From a virus, in the IMG/VR virus record IMGVR_UViG_3300023082_000001, positions 25,413 to 89,412 of that record: 64,000 nt of DNA, one strand, 5' to 3'. Position 1 is the stretch's first letter. Each line of letters starts with the position of its first letter. Of the stretch, positions 6,548 through 15,246 are shown in pieces. The notes below the pieces were generated by a model. That model ran no database searches, was not told the origin of the DNA, and saw only the letters and a list, made by a program, of their open reading frames with translations. Both the position numbers and the translations under genes were made by a program.

Positions 6548-8749
6548 TTGCAGATCGCAGACTACTTCGCTAGCTTTTCCTTGAAGATTGATAAAGCTTC
6601 CGTAAAGAAAGCTGATGCCACACTTGACCGCATTGAAAGTCGTCTTAATGGAATGGGCGGTGGTAGTGGGTTTAGACTTGGTAAGTTCTCTATCAACCAA
6701 GGTAAACTTGATGCCACACTTGCCAAAGCATTGGACGCCGCTAGCCTTAAAGCTGTACTCAACATCACTAAGTTTGATGTAAACCAAACAGCTTTGAACA
6801 TTGCACTAGGTAATGCTCTTGACTTAGCCAGTGCTCGTAATACATTTCACATTGCACGGTTCAATGTTGACCAATCTCATTTGAATGCACAGATGGTTAG
6901 TGCAATGGCAAATGCTGCAAGGATTGCATCGGCTACAACTACTCTTCGACCTCATGTTGCTAATCAGCACATGCAGCCAACAGCAGAGCGGGGAGTTAGT
7001 CGTAGGGTCGCTGCCCTGACAGGTGGTATTGCTGGTGGGTTGTCTCGCCTTTATGCTCCGGCACTTGGGTTGGCATTGGGTGGGTATGGACTTTCACAGT
7101 TAAACCAGCGTAACCAACAAGTGGTTAGTGCTCAACTTCAATCTCAAGCTGTTGTTCAACAAGCTGGTGGAACTACTGAACAAGGCCAGCAATCTTTCCA
7201 ATGGCTGAGAAGTGAAGGCAACAGGATTGGTTTTAACTACCTTGATGCATCTGGTGACTATAATAAATTGCTATCCGGCCTCACAGGTGCAGGGATGTCT
7301 GTTGCACAGGGGCAAGGGGTATTCAAAGGATTCTCTGAGCTATCTCGTGTAAACAAACTTGATCGTACACAACAGCAACGTGTGTACCGAGCTTTGAGCC
7401 AAGTGGCGGGTAAGAATAAACTTCAATCAGAAGAATTGACAGGCCAGCTTGCAGAAAGCCTGCCGGGTGCAGTTAGTATATTTGCACAGGCTTATCAGAA
7501 TCAACTTGCAGCAACTGGCAAAGGTGGTGGTAAACAAGGACAGGATGCTATCACAGAACTTCTTGCCGCAATGAAGAAGGGTCAAGTTAAAGGTGATATC
7601 CTAACTTATGCTGGCACTGTCGCATCACAACGTGCAGCTCCCGGATTAGCAGCTGCATCCACAGCATCTCAAGCTGAGCAGGCACGTTATCAGAACAGCG
7701 TGAATGACCTTGCTGTAGTAGCCTCAAACTCAGGCGTAGAAGAGGGTTTTGCTCGTATTTTTCGTACCCTTAACGCAGGTTTGAGTGAAAGCAATGACTT
7801 GGTTAAGACTCTGGCTGAAGGCTTTAATGATGCCACTAAATGGGCAGATGATTTGCTTCTGTGGCCTCAATCATTTATCAGAGCTTTGGAAGGTAAAGAC
7901 AGTCTTGTAGCTGATTGGTTAGGTGTTGGTCAGACAGCACAGCTTCAGGAAGACTGGAAACAGATTAAACAAATCTTTACAGACATCTCATCTTTGAAGT
8001 TTGATTTCCTCCCAACTCTTCAAGCAACATCCAGAGAGATTGCCTCTATCCTTGGTGCTATTGCAGAGTTTGAAAAGTGGAAGAATGGTGGTAAGGATAC
8101 AACAGCACCTAAAGATTTGCAGTATAAATCAGATACGGAAAAAGCAAGCCTGTTTGGTTTTGAATACACAAGTCCTGCTGCTATCGTTAGTGATATTTAT
8201 AACAACGCAGGTGTTGGATTAAACAAAGCTCGCATTCGTGGACGTGCTGTGTATGAAGACCCGACATCTCCCTTCTATCAAAATCCTGAAAAGTTTGATG
8301 CTGACAGAGAAACAAACACTCTCTACTATCAGAACTTGTCTGCTATTAAGACTGATCCAAATGCTGAAGGTTTAGGTAGTGCCGTTAGTCAGGCAATGGA
8401 TAATGACAATCTTCAGAGTAATTGGAATAATCTACTCTCTGGTAAAAACTCATACAACTCTTTGTCTACACCTAGTGGTGAACCTTTCCAAGATTTGTCT
8501 CAATACAGCCCTAAATCTCCAGAAGAAATTGCTGATTGGAATAAGTCTGCTGCAATGGCTGCTGCTGACCAGAATGTTACAAATAACAGTACCCAAAGCA
8601 ATCAGTTTGATATCCAAATCTCCATTGATGGTGCAACACTTATGGGTATGGATGTTGCTGGTCAAGGACAAGCTTTGGCAGATGCGTTTACAGCACAAGT
8701 GACAGCAGCCTTTGAACATGCTCAAACCAATTTTCCACTGCGAGAATAG
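6548..8749 (+). CDS. Tape measure protein
   Basis: 733 residues from TTG 6548, 8 bases after AGGA. Sets tail length and helps DNA entry. N-terminus ASFSLKIDKASVKKADATL is typical of tape measure proteins. Residues about 43-128 contain three degenerate 28-residue repeats (K/R-F-x-I/V-N/D-Q-x-x-L). A hydrophobic segment (about 155-185) is followed by the conserved tape-measure domain with SYN-like text QVVSAQLQSQAVVQQAGGT and GLTGAGMSVAQGQGVFKGFSE. It is short for a myovirus, suggesting a short tail, although length scaling is only a rule of thumb. Confidence 0.88.
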   Translation: MQIADYFASFSLKIDKASVKKADATLDRIESRLNGMGGGSGFRLGKFSINQGKLDATLAKALDAASLKAVLNITKFDVNQTALNIALGNALDLASARNTFHIARFNVDQSHLNAQMVSAMANAARIASATTTLRPHVANQHMQPTAERGVSRRVAALTGGIAGGLSRLYAPALGLALGGYGLSQLNQRNQQVVSAQLQSQAVVQQAGGTTEQGQQSFQWLRSEGNRIGFNYLDASGDYNKLLSGLTGAGMSVAQGQGVFKGFSELSRVNKLDRTQQQRVYRALSQVAGKNKLQSEELTGQLAESLPGAVSIFAQAYQNQLAATGKGGGKQGQDAITELLAAMKKGQVKGDILTYAGTVASQRAAPGLAAASTASQAEQARYQNSVNDLAVVASNSGVEEGFARIFRTLNAGLSESNDLVKTLAEGFNDATKWADDLLLWPQSFIRALEGKDSLVADWLGVGQTAQLQEDWKQIKQIFTDISSLKFDFLPTLQATSREIASILGAIAEFEKWKNGGKDTTAPKDLQYKSDTEKASLFGFEYTSPAAIVSDIYNNAGVGLNKARIRGRAVYEDPTSPFYQNPEKFDADRETNTLYYQNLSAIKTDPNAEGLGSAVSQAMDNDNLQSNWNNLLSGKNSYNSLSTPSGEPFQDLSQYSPKSPEEIADWNKSAAMAAADQNVTNNSTQSNQFDIQISIDGATLMGMDVAGQGQALADAFTAQVTAAFEHAQTNFPLRE

Positions 8750-8752
8750 TGC

Positions 8753-8781
8753 TTTACTTATCTAACCAACATCTGTATAAT
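8753..8781 (+). promoter_or_regulatory. Sigma70-like promoter of the inserted endonuclease
   Basis: TTTACT at 8753-8758, 17-base spacer, perfect TATAAT at 8776-8781, directly after the tape measure stop and 31 bases before the endonuclease start. It would let the mobile gene be expressed independently of the late operon. Confidence 0.6.
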
Positions 8782-8812
8782 GTAACTCTAAATTTACTCT
8801 GAGGGTTAACTT

Positions 8813-9826
8813 TTGAATTATGCAGATGTTGGGGAAATAATAAGAGATGATTTTAGTGGCTTCGAGTATGGTCATGAGGGTCAAATTTTAGTTTTAGGTA
8901 AAACAGAGAAAATTGCAAACGGTTCAAAATACGAAAGATTCTACGCTATCCTATGTTCCAGATGTGTAGGTGATTCTGAGTTATTTGGTGAAGGCATATT
9001 TCTAGCTACTAAAAGTAGTCTTAAACGTGGTCAAATACCTTGTGGCTGCTCTTTTGCCTATAGGAAAACAAAAGAGTATTACGAAATCGTATGCCAAAGA
9101 AAAGCAGACTCCATGGGTTATATTTTTCTTGGTTTCGCTGAAAATTTTTCAGACCGAAAAACTAAACTATGCCTTTCTTGTCCCACACATGGTGAATGGA
9201 GGTCTGGTATTATTAATAACTTCCTTGGTCGTGGCATTGGATGTCCGGGTTGTAAAAGAACTGCTGTAGGATTAAGAGCTAGCAAAGAAGATAAGGAGAT
9301 CACTGATCAATTCTTTTCAACGGGTGCTTATCATCCCGAAAGTATTTTTGAAAGAAGTGATCGTGTTAATAAAAATGGTCATAAACTTTATTGGAAGTTC
9401 ACTTGTGGTTTGTGTAAAGTATCTGCTGAAAGTGATATTTCAAGTTTTAAATTGGGATGCTACCCTTGTGCATGTTCAAATAGAATACAAACCGCAGCGT
9501 ACGTAAACTTACTCTCCGACAATGGAACGCCTTTATTCTTAAAGGTTGGTATTTCAAAAAGTCCAGAAGCAAGACTCAAGGATCAACAGAGATACTCTAG
9601 ATTTGAAGTATCTAGTTTGTTTATTTATGACTTCAAATCAAAAGAAGAATGCCGCAGGGCCGAACGAGAGTGTATTAATAGTTTGCAAATGGGGCTGGTG
9701 GGGGAATCTGAATTTCCAGATGGTTACACCGAAACAACATACATTCATAATCTAGAAAAGATCCTACAAATTTTTCATAAGAATAACGGTGTAAAAAGGG
9801 TATTGTCAAATGACATTAGCTATTAG
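8813..9826 (+). CDS. Free-standing homing endonuclease, zinc-ribbon plus GIY-YIG-like C-terminus
   Basis: 337 residues from TTG 8813 after GAGGG. Several zinc-ribbon pairs are visible: C-SRC, CGCS, CPTHGEW, CPGC, CGLC and CACS. These repeated treble-clef units resemble phage CapR-type homing endonuclease proteins. The C-terminal part (LFLKVGISKSPEARLKDQQ, then a Glu in RAERECINSL and FPDGYTET) resembles the GIY-YIG / T5 Orf172-like nuclease domain. It interrupts the conserved order tape measure to baseplate, has its own promoter, and its codons are poorer than those of its neighbours. The 3' end overlaps the next gene by 17 bases. Confidence 0.75.
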   Translation: MNYADVGEIIRDDFSGFEYGHEGQILVLGKTEKIANGSKYERFYAILCSRCVGDSELFGEGIFLATKSSLKRGQIPCGCSFAYRKTKEYYEIVCQRKADSMGYIFLGFAENFSDRKTKLCLSCPTHGEWRSGIINNFLGRGIGCPGCKRTAVGLRASKEDKEITDQFFSTGAYHPESIFERSDRVNKNGHKLYWKFTCGLCKVSAESDISSFKLGCYPCACSNRIQTAAYVNLLSDNGTPLFLKVGISKSPEARLKDQQRYSRFEVSSLFIYDFKSKEECRRAERECINSLQMGLVGESEFPDGYTETTYIHNLEKILQIFHKNNGVKRVLSNDISY

Positions 9827-10586
9827 TTGGGGTGTTGATGACAGCCAAGATTCAGGCTTCATTGTCTTTGATTGTACAAGTTCATATAGTAGAAGCAGGA
9901 AAGGTCAAGTAACAAAGCATCCTATTTCACTAGGTTCCTCTATCACAGACCATTACTTGGCAGACAACCAAAGTATTACATTGTCAGCTGTTATCTCAGG
10001 TTCTGACTTATCAAGTAGCACATTCTTGATTCAGGACTTGAAGGGTAATGCTGCTTTCAATAGCTTCTCTCCCACAACCGAAGTAAATGTAAATAGCACT
10101 GATCAGAGTGTTTTAAAGAAGTTTATCCCAGACAGCATTGGACAATTTCTTTCTGACAGTGCTCCTACTATTACAATGGATACAGCTAGAGATGATTTGC
10201 TTGAGCAAGTAAGAGAATCTTTAGAGAATCTTACTTCAGGGAAGAAGTACAACGACAAGACTGGGCAGTTTGATCCTAACATTCAACTTGTTCAGCTTTA
10301 TGAATATGATGGAACAATTCTTCGTAAAGTCATTAACAATCTTGTTGTGACAAACTTGGTATTCAGAGAAGATGCCAATACTGGTTATGCTTTGTACTTT
10401 GATATGACTCTTGAACAAGTTACATTTGCTTTCTTGAAAAAAGCAACTATCCCTAAAGATATCACTAACAGCCTTAAAAAGAAGGCTGCAAAGAAAGATA
10501 CTAAAGGTAAGGTTGATAGTACGCCTGATGCGGGGACACCACCTAAAGACACAGACCCACTAAGGCAAGCTAAGGAGAACGGATGA
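9810..10586 (+). CDS. Baseplate Dit-like protein
   Basis: 258 residues. Contains VTKHPISLGSSITDHYLADNQ (residues about 33-53), the hallmark of Dit-like N-terminal domains that link the tape measure/tube to the baseplate hub. The C-terminus is a Lys/Pro/Thr-rich flexible tail. The gene follows the tape measure once the inserted endonuclease is ignored. Its first 17 bases overlap the endonuclease's end, so the insertion has not disturbed its reading frame. Confidence 0.68.
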   Translation: MTLAISWGVDDSQDSGFIVFDCTSSYSRSRKGQVTKHPISLGSSITDHYLADNQSITLSAVISGSDLSSSTFLIQDLKGNAAFNSFSPTTEVNVNSTDQSVLKKFIPDSIGQFLSDSAPTITMDTARDDLLEQVRESLENLTSGKKYNDKTGQFDPNIQLVQLYEYDGTILRKVINNLVVTNLVFREDANTGYALYFDMTLEQVTFAFLKKATIPKDITNSLKKKAAKKDTKGKVDSTPDAGTPPKDTDPLRQAKENG

Positions 10587-10918
10587 CTGATCATTTTGTT
10601 ACACTATCCCTCTATCCTGATGCAGATTATAACTATGCTGTCAGCCTTCAAGGTCAATCTTACATCTTAGATTTTAAATATAATGAAAGGTGTCAGCTCT
10701 ACTTTCTCTCTGTTTATACAGCGGAGAACGTTCCTGTTGTCTTAGGTGTAGGCTTGGTTCCAAGTTACCCCATTACAAAAGATTATGCTTTGTTTCCTTT
10801 GACTGGATTTTTCTGGATGGAAGAGAAAGCAGACATTATCACAGAACCTTATAAAACTTATCCAGATAAAATAGATGAGTATTACAATTTCTATTACATT
10901 TGGTCTGAGGAAGATTAA
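10583..10918 (+). CDS. Baseplate plug protein, Pam3 gp18-like
   Basis: 111 residues starting ATGA-overlapped with the preceding gene. Pattern FVTLSLYPDADYNYAVSLQGQSYILDFKYNERCQLYFLSVY matches the small beta-sandwich protein encoded between the Dit-like and hub genes in simple contractile tails such as cyanophage Pam3, where it plugs the baseplate. Assignment rests on pattern and order. Confidence 0.6.
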   Translation: MTDHFVTLSLYPDADYNYAVSLQGQSYILDFKYNERCQLYFLSVYTAENVPVVLGVGLVPSYPITKDYALFPLTGFFWMEEKADIITEPYKTYPDKIDEYYNFYYIWSEED

Positions 10919-10921
10919 TAG

Positions 10922-11821
10922 ATGGAAGGATATCAAAAAAATCGTGTATATGAATTGATTGTAGGAGATTCAAGATCTGGTGAGGCTTTCAAAATCACCA
11001 ATGACCTGCAAGTTACTTTTGATATCTCTAAGTCTGTTAATAACAAAAAGCGTACTAACTCAGCAGCGATAGAAATTTACAACCTTTCTCCTGATCAGAT
11101 AAAGTTGCTTGATACAGACTACCCAGCTGCTGCATTTAGTGTTGGGTATTTGGATGTGGGTAATATCAAGCGTATTTTCGGTGGTCAAGTTAATCACGTA
11201 TCAACTCGTAAAAACGGAACAGATATTGTCACACAATTGCAAATTGGTTCTGGTTATACTGATTTAAACCATGAAGTATTAAGTGAAATTGTACCTCCCG
11301 GTAAGACTGTCAGGGAAGTTGCAGAAACTCTTCGTAAAGCACTGCCCGGAGTTAGTCGTGGTGTCTACAACGGAACTAACTTAAACAATGAAATTCTTTA
11401 TGGCTATCCTCTTATGGGAAGTCCTAAAGAGATGCTTGATCAACTAGCTGATAAATACGCATTAGATTGGCAAGTTGATGACGATGTTCTTTATGTGAAA
11501 AACAATGATAGGGCTAATAATGAAAACTTTAACCAAGCTTACGTTATCTCTGCTTATACTGGGTTGATTGAAAATGCTTATCGTGTAAGTGGTGAGCGTA
11601 AAAGATCCAAAAAAGATAAGGCTAAGAAACCCGGCATTCAGATGAAGATTCTTTTGAATCCTGATATTAACGCTGGAGATATTATACGACTCGAAGACAC
11701 TTACATCACTGGCTGGTTTAGGGTGGACTCTCTAAGGCACACAGGTGGTTGGAGAAGTCGAGAGTGGGCAACAGAAATTAAAGCTTCGTATCTTGAGAAG
11801 GTGGATAGAGATGGCAGTTGA
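10922..11821 (+). CDS. Baseplate hub protein (gp27/gp44-like)
   Basis: 299 residues. Has the hub-type beta-barrel pattern, including IEIYNLSPDQIKLL, a strand pair GYLDVGNIKRIFGGQVNHVSTR and GSPKEMLDQLADKYALDWQVDDDVLYV, typical of T4 gp27 / Mu gp44 relatives that form the trimeric ring beneath the tube. Overlaps the spike gene by 11 bases. Confidence 0.75.
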   Translation: MEGYQKNRVYELIVGDSRSGEAFKITNDLQVTFDISKSVNNKKRTNSAAIEIYNLSPDQIKLLDTDYPAAAFSVGYLDVGNIKRIFGGQVNHVSTRKNGTDIVTQLQIGSGYTDLNHEVLSEIVPPGKTVREVAETLRKALPGVSRGVYNGTNLNNEILYGYPLMGSPKEMLDQLADKYALDWQVDDDVLYVKNNDRANNENFNQAYVISAYTGLIENAYRVSGERKRSKKDKAKKPGIQMKILLNPDINAGDIIRLEDTYITGWFRVDSLRHTGGWRSREWATEIKASYLEKVDRDGS

Positions 11822-12584
11822 TACAAATTTAGTTGCTGCTATTCAAGACACTGTTAATTCTGCTTTTGATTACAAGATGGAGAGTGTCAACACCGCCATT
11901 CCATGCATTGTGTTAGGTATTAGGGACAACGGCGGTACACAGATGGTGGATATACAACCCACCATTAATCAGAAGCTTCAGGATGGTAGCATTAAAGAAA
12001 GACCACCTATCCTTGGTGTTCCTGTAAGCTTTCCCGTATCAAGTACAGCCGGTATGACTTACCCGATTAAGAAAGGTGACACAGGCTTAGCTGTATTCTC
12101 TATGCGAGATATGGATACATGGAAGAGTGGTAATGGTAGACCATCAACACCAAGCAATGCTTCCAAAATGGCAGCAGGGGATGCGGTATTTTATCCCGGT
12201 ATCCAGCCTCCAGGTAATGCTGTAAACAACCCATCTAAGCACGTGCTGACACATAGCACAGCAGACACAGTGATGTTTGCCAACCTAGGCGCGGTTGAAT
12301 GTGAAGTAAGACTTAAAGCTGATGGTAGTATTGAGATTAACACAAGCAACCAGCCTGTCACTATCAATTGCTCCAACGCTACAGTTAATGCATCTGAAAG
12401 TATTAATCTGAATAGCCCACAAATGACTGTAGACGTTGCTAGCTCGGTTTGGCTAGGGGACATAGTTCACACAGGTAACTACACAGCTGTTGGCGTGCAA
12501 ACCTTTAATGGGATCGTCTTTTCCACACATCGCCATTTGGGCGTGCAAACTGGGAATGGTACTTCAGGTATTCCTACACCATAA
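11811..12584 (+). CDS. Baseplate central spike protein (Gp138 N-terminal domain type)
   Basis: 257 residues from ATG 11811, the start preceded by AGAAGGTGG. Opens with an OB-fold (TAIPCIVLGIRDNGGTQMVDIQP..PPILGVPVSFP), followed by CEVRLKADGSIEINTSNQPVTINCSNATVNASESINLNSPQ, a repetitive trimeric beta-helix. It ends in THRHLGVQTGNGTSG, with His residues that probably bind metal in the membrane-piercing tip. An upstream in-frame start at 11745 is inside the hub gene and is rejected. Confidence 0.82.
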   Translation: MAVDTNLVAAIQDTVNSAFDYKMESVNTAIPCIVLGIRDNGGTQMVDIQPTINQKLQDGSIKERPPILGVPVSFPVSSTAGMTYPIKKGDTGLAVFSMRDMDTWKSGNGRPSTPSNASKMAAGDAVFYPGIQPPGNAVNNPSKHVLTHSTADTVMFANLGAVECEVRLKADGSIEINTSNQPVTINCSNATVNASESINLNSPQMTVDVASSVWLGDIVHTGNYTAVGVQTFNGIVFSTHRHLGVQTGNGTSGIPTP

Positions 12585-12595
12585 GGAGGTGTATC

Positions 12596-12970
12596 ATCGA
12601 TCTTAAATTAGATGAAGTAACGCATGACTGCCTTTGGGTAAATGGCCCGCTCCGTAAATCTGAAACTACTCAGCCTTACACAGAAACTGTGGCGCAACGG
12701 TTGAAGATACGTCTTCTTACGTTTATGGGAGAATATTTCTTCGATACATCTTACGGTGTCCCATGGTTCCAGCGTTTGTTGGGCCAAAAGCAAACATCCA
12801 AAGCAGCAATTGACCTAATCTTTAATCAAAAGATCCTAGAAGAACCCGGCGTTAAAGAGATTGTAACATTCAACTCTACATTTTCAAACAGAATTTACTC
12901 CCTGACTTTTAGTGTCCGTGTGGTGGATGGTTCTGTGACTGATGTTATTTCAGTCTCCCCAGTTAACTAA
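12596..12970 (+). CDS. Baseplate wedge protein, gp25-like, with probable ATC start
   Basis: 124 residues if translation starts at ATC 12596. A perfect AAGGAGGT lies 6 bases upstream, there is no ATG/GTG/TTG in the right place, and the N-terminal residues (DLKLDEVTHDCLWVNGPLRK) belong to the gp25 family. The first standard start, GTG 12689, would remove that conserved part and has no ribosome site. The core QRLKIRLLTFMGEYFFDTSYGVPWFQRLLG is the family signature. gp25-like proteins contact the sheath and trigger contraction. Confidence 0.8.
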   Translation: MDLKLDEVTHDCLWVNGPLRKSETTQPYTETVAQRLKIRLLTFMGEYFFDTSYGVPWFQRLLGQKQTSKAAIDLIFNQKILEEPGVKEIVTFNSTFSNRIYSLTFSVRVVDGSVTDVISVSPVN

Positions 12971-12987
12971 AATTAAAAGGAAATAAA

Positions 12988-14427
12988 ATGGCGGGTATTT
13001 CTGACCAAGGCTTTACAATAAAGAGGCTCAATGATGTTGTCTCAGACTTACGCGCAAAAGCAGTAGAGTTGTTTCAGGATCTTATTGAACCCGGACAACA
13101 GGTCGACACATCTGACAGTGCTGTTTTGGGTAGGTTAATCAACACAATCTCTCCATCCCTAGCTGACCTATGGGAAGCTGCCCAACAAGATTATGCAGCC
13201 TTTGATCCCAATACATCTACAGGTATTGCTCTGGATAATCTGGTAGCTTTGGGTGGCCTCACTCGACAAGAGCAAACATTCTCTACAGCACAAGTGTTGC
13301 TGACAGGTGATACAGATACTGTTATTGCTGTTGGCCTAACTGTTGGCAGCTCTGTTGATAGGTCACAGTGGACATTGGTTAGTCCTGTCCCTCTTAGCAC
13401 AAGCAATGCAAGTGGTGCAAGCTTCTCCCCTCTTGTTGTTGCTGATAGCACTCTCTACACCATCACCTATGCTGGCAATACTACAACCAACACCATCAAT
13501 TACACATCTGGAACAGGTGCTACAGCTGAATCTATTGTAGCTGGTATTGCAGGTGTCGTCACAACAAGTCATCCAAGTTTTGCTGCAAGCATTAACGGCA
13601 ACGTGCTGACCCTCACACGAGTTGATCCATTCTCGGTGGTGACTTTAAGCACATCTGCGAACCTTGGTGTAACTAAGATTCAAAAGCTCGGTGAAGTGGT
13701 GTCATCCGTTGCAGGGCCTGTAGGGTCTGAGGTTGGATCACTTACAAATATCCTCACTCCTCAACTTGGTTGGGACAGTGTAACCAACCCTCTTCCAGCT
13801 TCTGAAGGAAGAGACGTTGAAACTGATGAGGAACTTCGTCTAAGGTTTCGTGACACCAAATTTGAACGTGCCAGCTCAACAGTTGACAGTGTTTATTCAG
13901 CGCTTCGTGACTTGGATGGTGTACAGCAAGTTGTAGTGTATGAAAATGATCTAGACACAACTGACTCTAATGGAATTCCATCGCATAGCTTCATGCCTAT
14001 TGTTCTTGGTGGCTTGAATAGTAATATTGGACAAGCTATTTGGGAAAACAAACCAATGGGAATTAGAAGCTTTGGTGATACCACCGTAGTCATCTATGAT
14101 ACTCAAGGTTTTGCTCATAATATTCAGTTTAAGCGTCCTGATCCTGTACCTATCTATATTACTATGAGTCTAACAAAGGATAGTACATATCCCGGTAATG
14201 GTGATGCTGCAATTAAATCGGCTTTGGTGCAATTCTTTCAAGATAATTTTGGTATTGGTGATGATGTTATTTATAGTCGTCTCTACACGCCGATCAATAG
14301 TATACCCGGCCATTTTGTCAACTCGTTAAAAATAGGAACGACTGCAAGTCCTACGGGGACTGTCAATATTCCTATTAGCTTCCAACAAATCGCAACTCTT
14401 GACACTACACACATCGTCATCACTTGA
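12988..14427 (+). CDS. Baseplate J-like wedge protein
   Basis: 479 residues, the Mu gp47 / P2 gpJ family (Baseplate_J). N-terminus GFTIKRLNDVVSDLRAKAVELFQD and DTSDSAVLGRLINTISPSLADLWEAAQQDYAAFDPNTSTGIALDNLVALGGLTR are diagnostic. Residues about 150-222 carry a module (SGTGATAESIVAGI) similar to one in the sheath protein. The C-terminal half has PASEGRDVETDEELRLRFRD, also conserved. Builds the wedge that surrounds the hub. Confidence 0.9.
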   Translation: MAGISDQGFTIKRLNDVVSDLRAKAVELFQDLIEPGQQVDTSDSAVLGRLINTISPSLADLWEAAQQDYAAFDPNTSTGIALDNLVALGGLTRQEQTFSTAQVLLTGDTDTVIAVGLTVGSSVDRSQWTLVSPVPLSTSNASGASFSPLVVADSTLYTITYAGNTTTNTINYTSGTGATAESIVAGIAGVVTTSHPSFAASINGNVLTLTRVDPFSVVTLSTSANLGVTKIQKLGEVVSSVAGPVGSEVGSLTNILTPQLGWDSVTNPLPASEGRDVETDEELRLRFRDTKFERASSTVDSVYSALRDLDGVQQVVVYENDLDTTDSNGIPSHSFMPIVLGGLNSNIGQAIWENKPMGIRSFGDTTVVIYDTQGFAHNIQFKRPDPVPIYITMSLTKDSTYPGNGDAAIKSALVQFFQDNFGIGDDVIYSRLYTPINSIPGHFVNSLKIGTTASPTGTVNIPISFQQIATLDTTHIVIT

Positions 14428-14445
14428 TAAAGGAGGTATTTAAAA

Positions 14446-15237
14446 TTGATTACTCCCTTTATCGAAGAGGACTACCTTGGTATTGCCCGATCACGAGTAA
14501 CTGAACAATTCAAATCGAAGGTGGTATTTGACAAATTCCTACAATTACTTATCGCCGCTCAAGTAGAAATCCAGTCTGTCCTAAAAGATCTTATGCAGCT
14601 TCGCTCCCTTGATACAGCCACAGGCGAGCAGCTTAATATAATTGGACGTATTGTTGGTCAAGACAGGGTGTTGCTCAACTCTGACCTATATACTTTCTTT
14701 GGTTTTCAAGGGGCTTTGAAAGCAGGATCAATGGGCACACTATCTGACCCAACGGTTGGTAGTGTGTTCTACAGCTTAGGCGGATCACTTGGTGGTAACA
14801 TTGAGCTTGACGATGAAACTTACCGTCTGTTCATCAGAGCTAAGATTTTAAAGAACACCACAGCATCAACTTCTGAGGAATTCATCAGAGCTGTCAACTT
14901 AATATTTGGGAACAGTGCTGTGATTGCTATTGAAGATGAATCAAGTGAGCAATCAGGTAATGTGCTTGTATTGTTTAATAGACACTTGTCAGATTTTGAA
15001 AGAGGTCTACTGCTTTATGAAGATAGTTCATCTGGTTATCCATCAAGTCTAATCCCCAAAACTATTGGTGTGAATGTGAGATACGGCGAATATATCCGTA
15101 TCGACCCACCAATTAGTTGGTCTGTACGTTACGATAACTCAGGTAATTGGGCGTATGACCTTCCTTACACTTATGACTCTGTGCCATCTTATTCTGCAAC
15201 GTTTGATGAATCAGATATTGAAATTACTTTATACTAA
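14446..15237 (+). CDS. Baseplate / tail protein DUF2612
   Basis: 263 residues from TTG 14446 with a strong AAGGAGGT. The start IARSRVTEQFKSKVVFDKFLQLLIAA and LRSLDTATGEQLNIIGRIVGQDR are typical of DUF2612, which occupies the place of P2 gpI and attaches fibres to the wedge. Gene order J-like, DUF2612, fibre supports this. Confidence 0.8.
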   Translation: MITPFIEEDYLGIARSRVTEQFKSKVVFDKFLQLLIAAQVEIQSVLKDLMQLRSLDTATGEQLNIIGRIVGQDRVLLNSDLYTFFGFQGALKAGSMGTLSDPTVGSVFYSLGGSLGGNIELDDETYRLFIRAKILKNTTASTSEEFIRAVNLIFGNSAVIAIEDESSEQSGNVLVLFNRHLSDFERGLLLYEDSSSGYPSSLIPKTIGVNVRYGEYIRIDPPISWSVRYDNSGNWAYDLPYTYDSVPSYSATFDESDIEITLY

Positions 15238-15246
15238 AGGATGTTT

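Noticed and set aside
12689-12970. GTG 12689 as start of the gp25-like protein
   Set aside because: Would drop the conserved N-terminus and has no ribosome site; ATC 12596 fits both.
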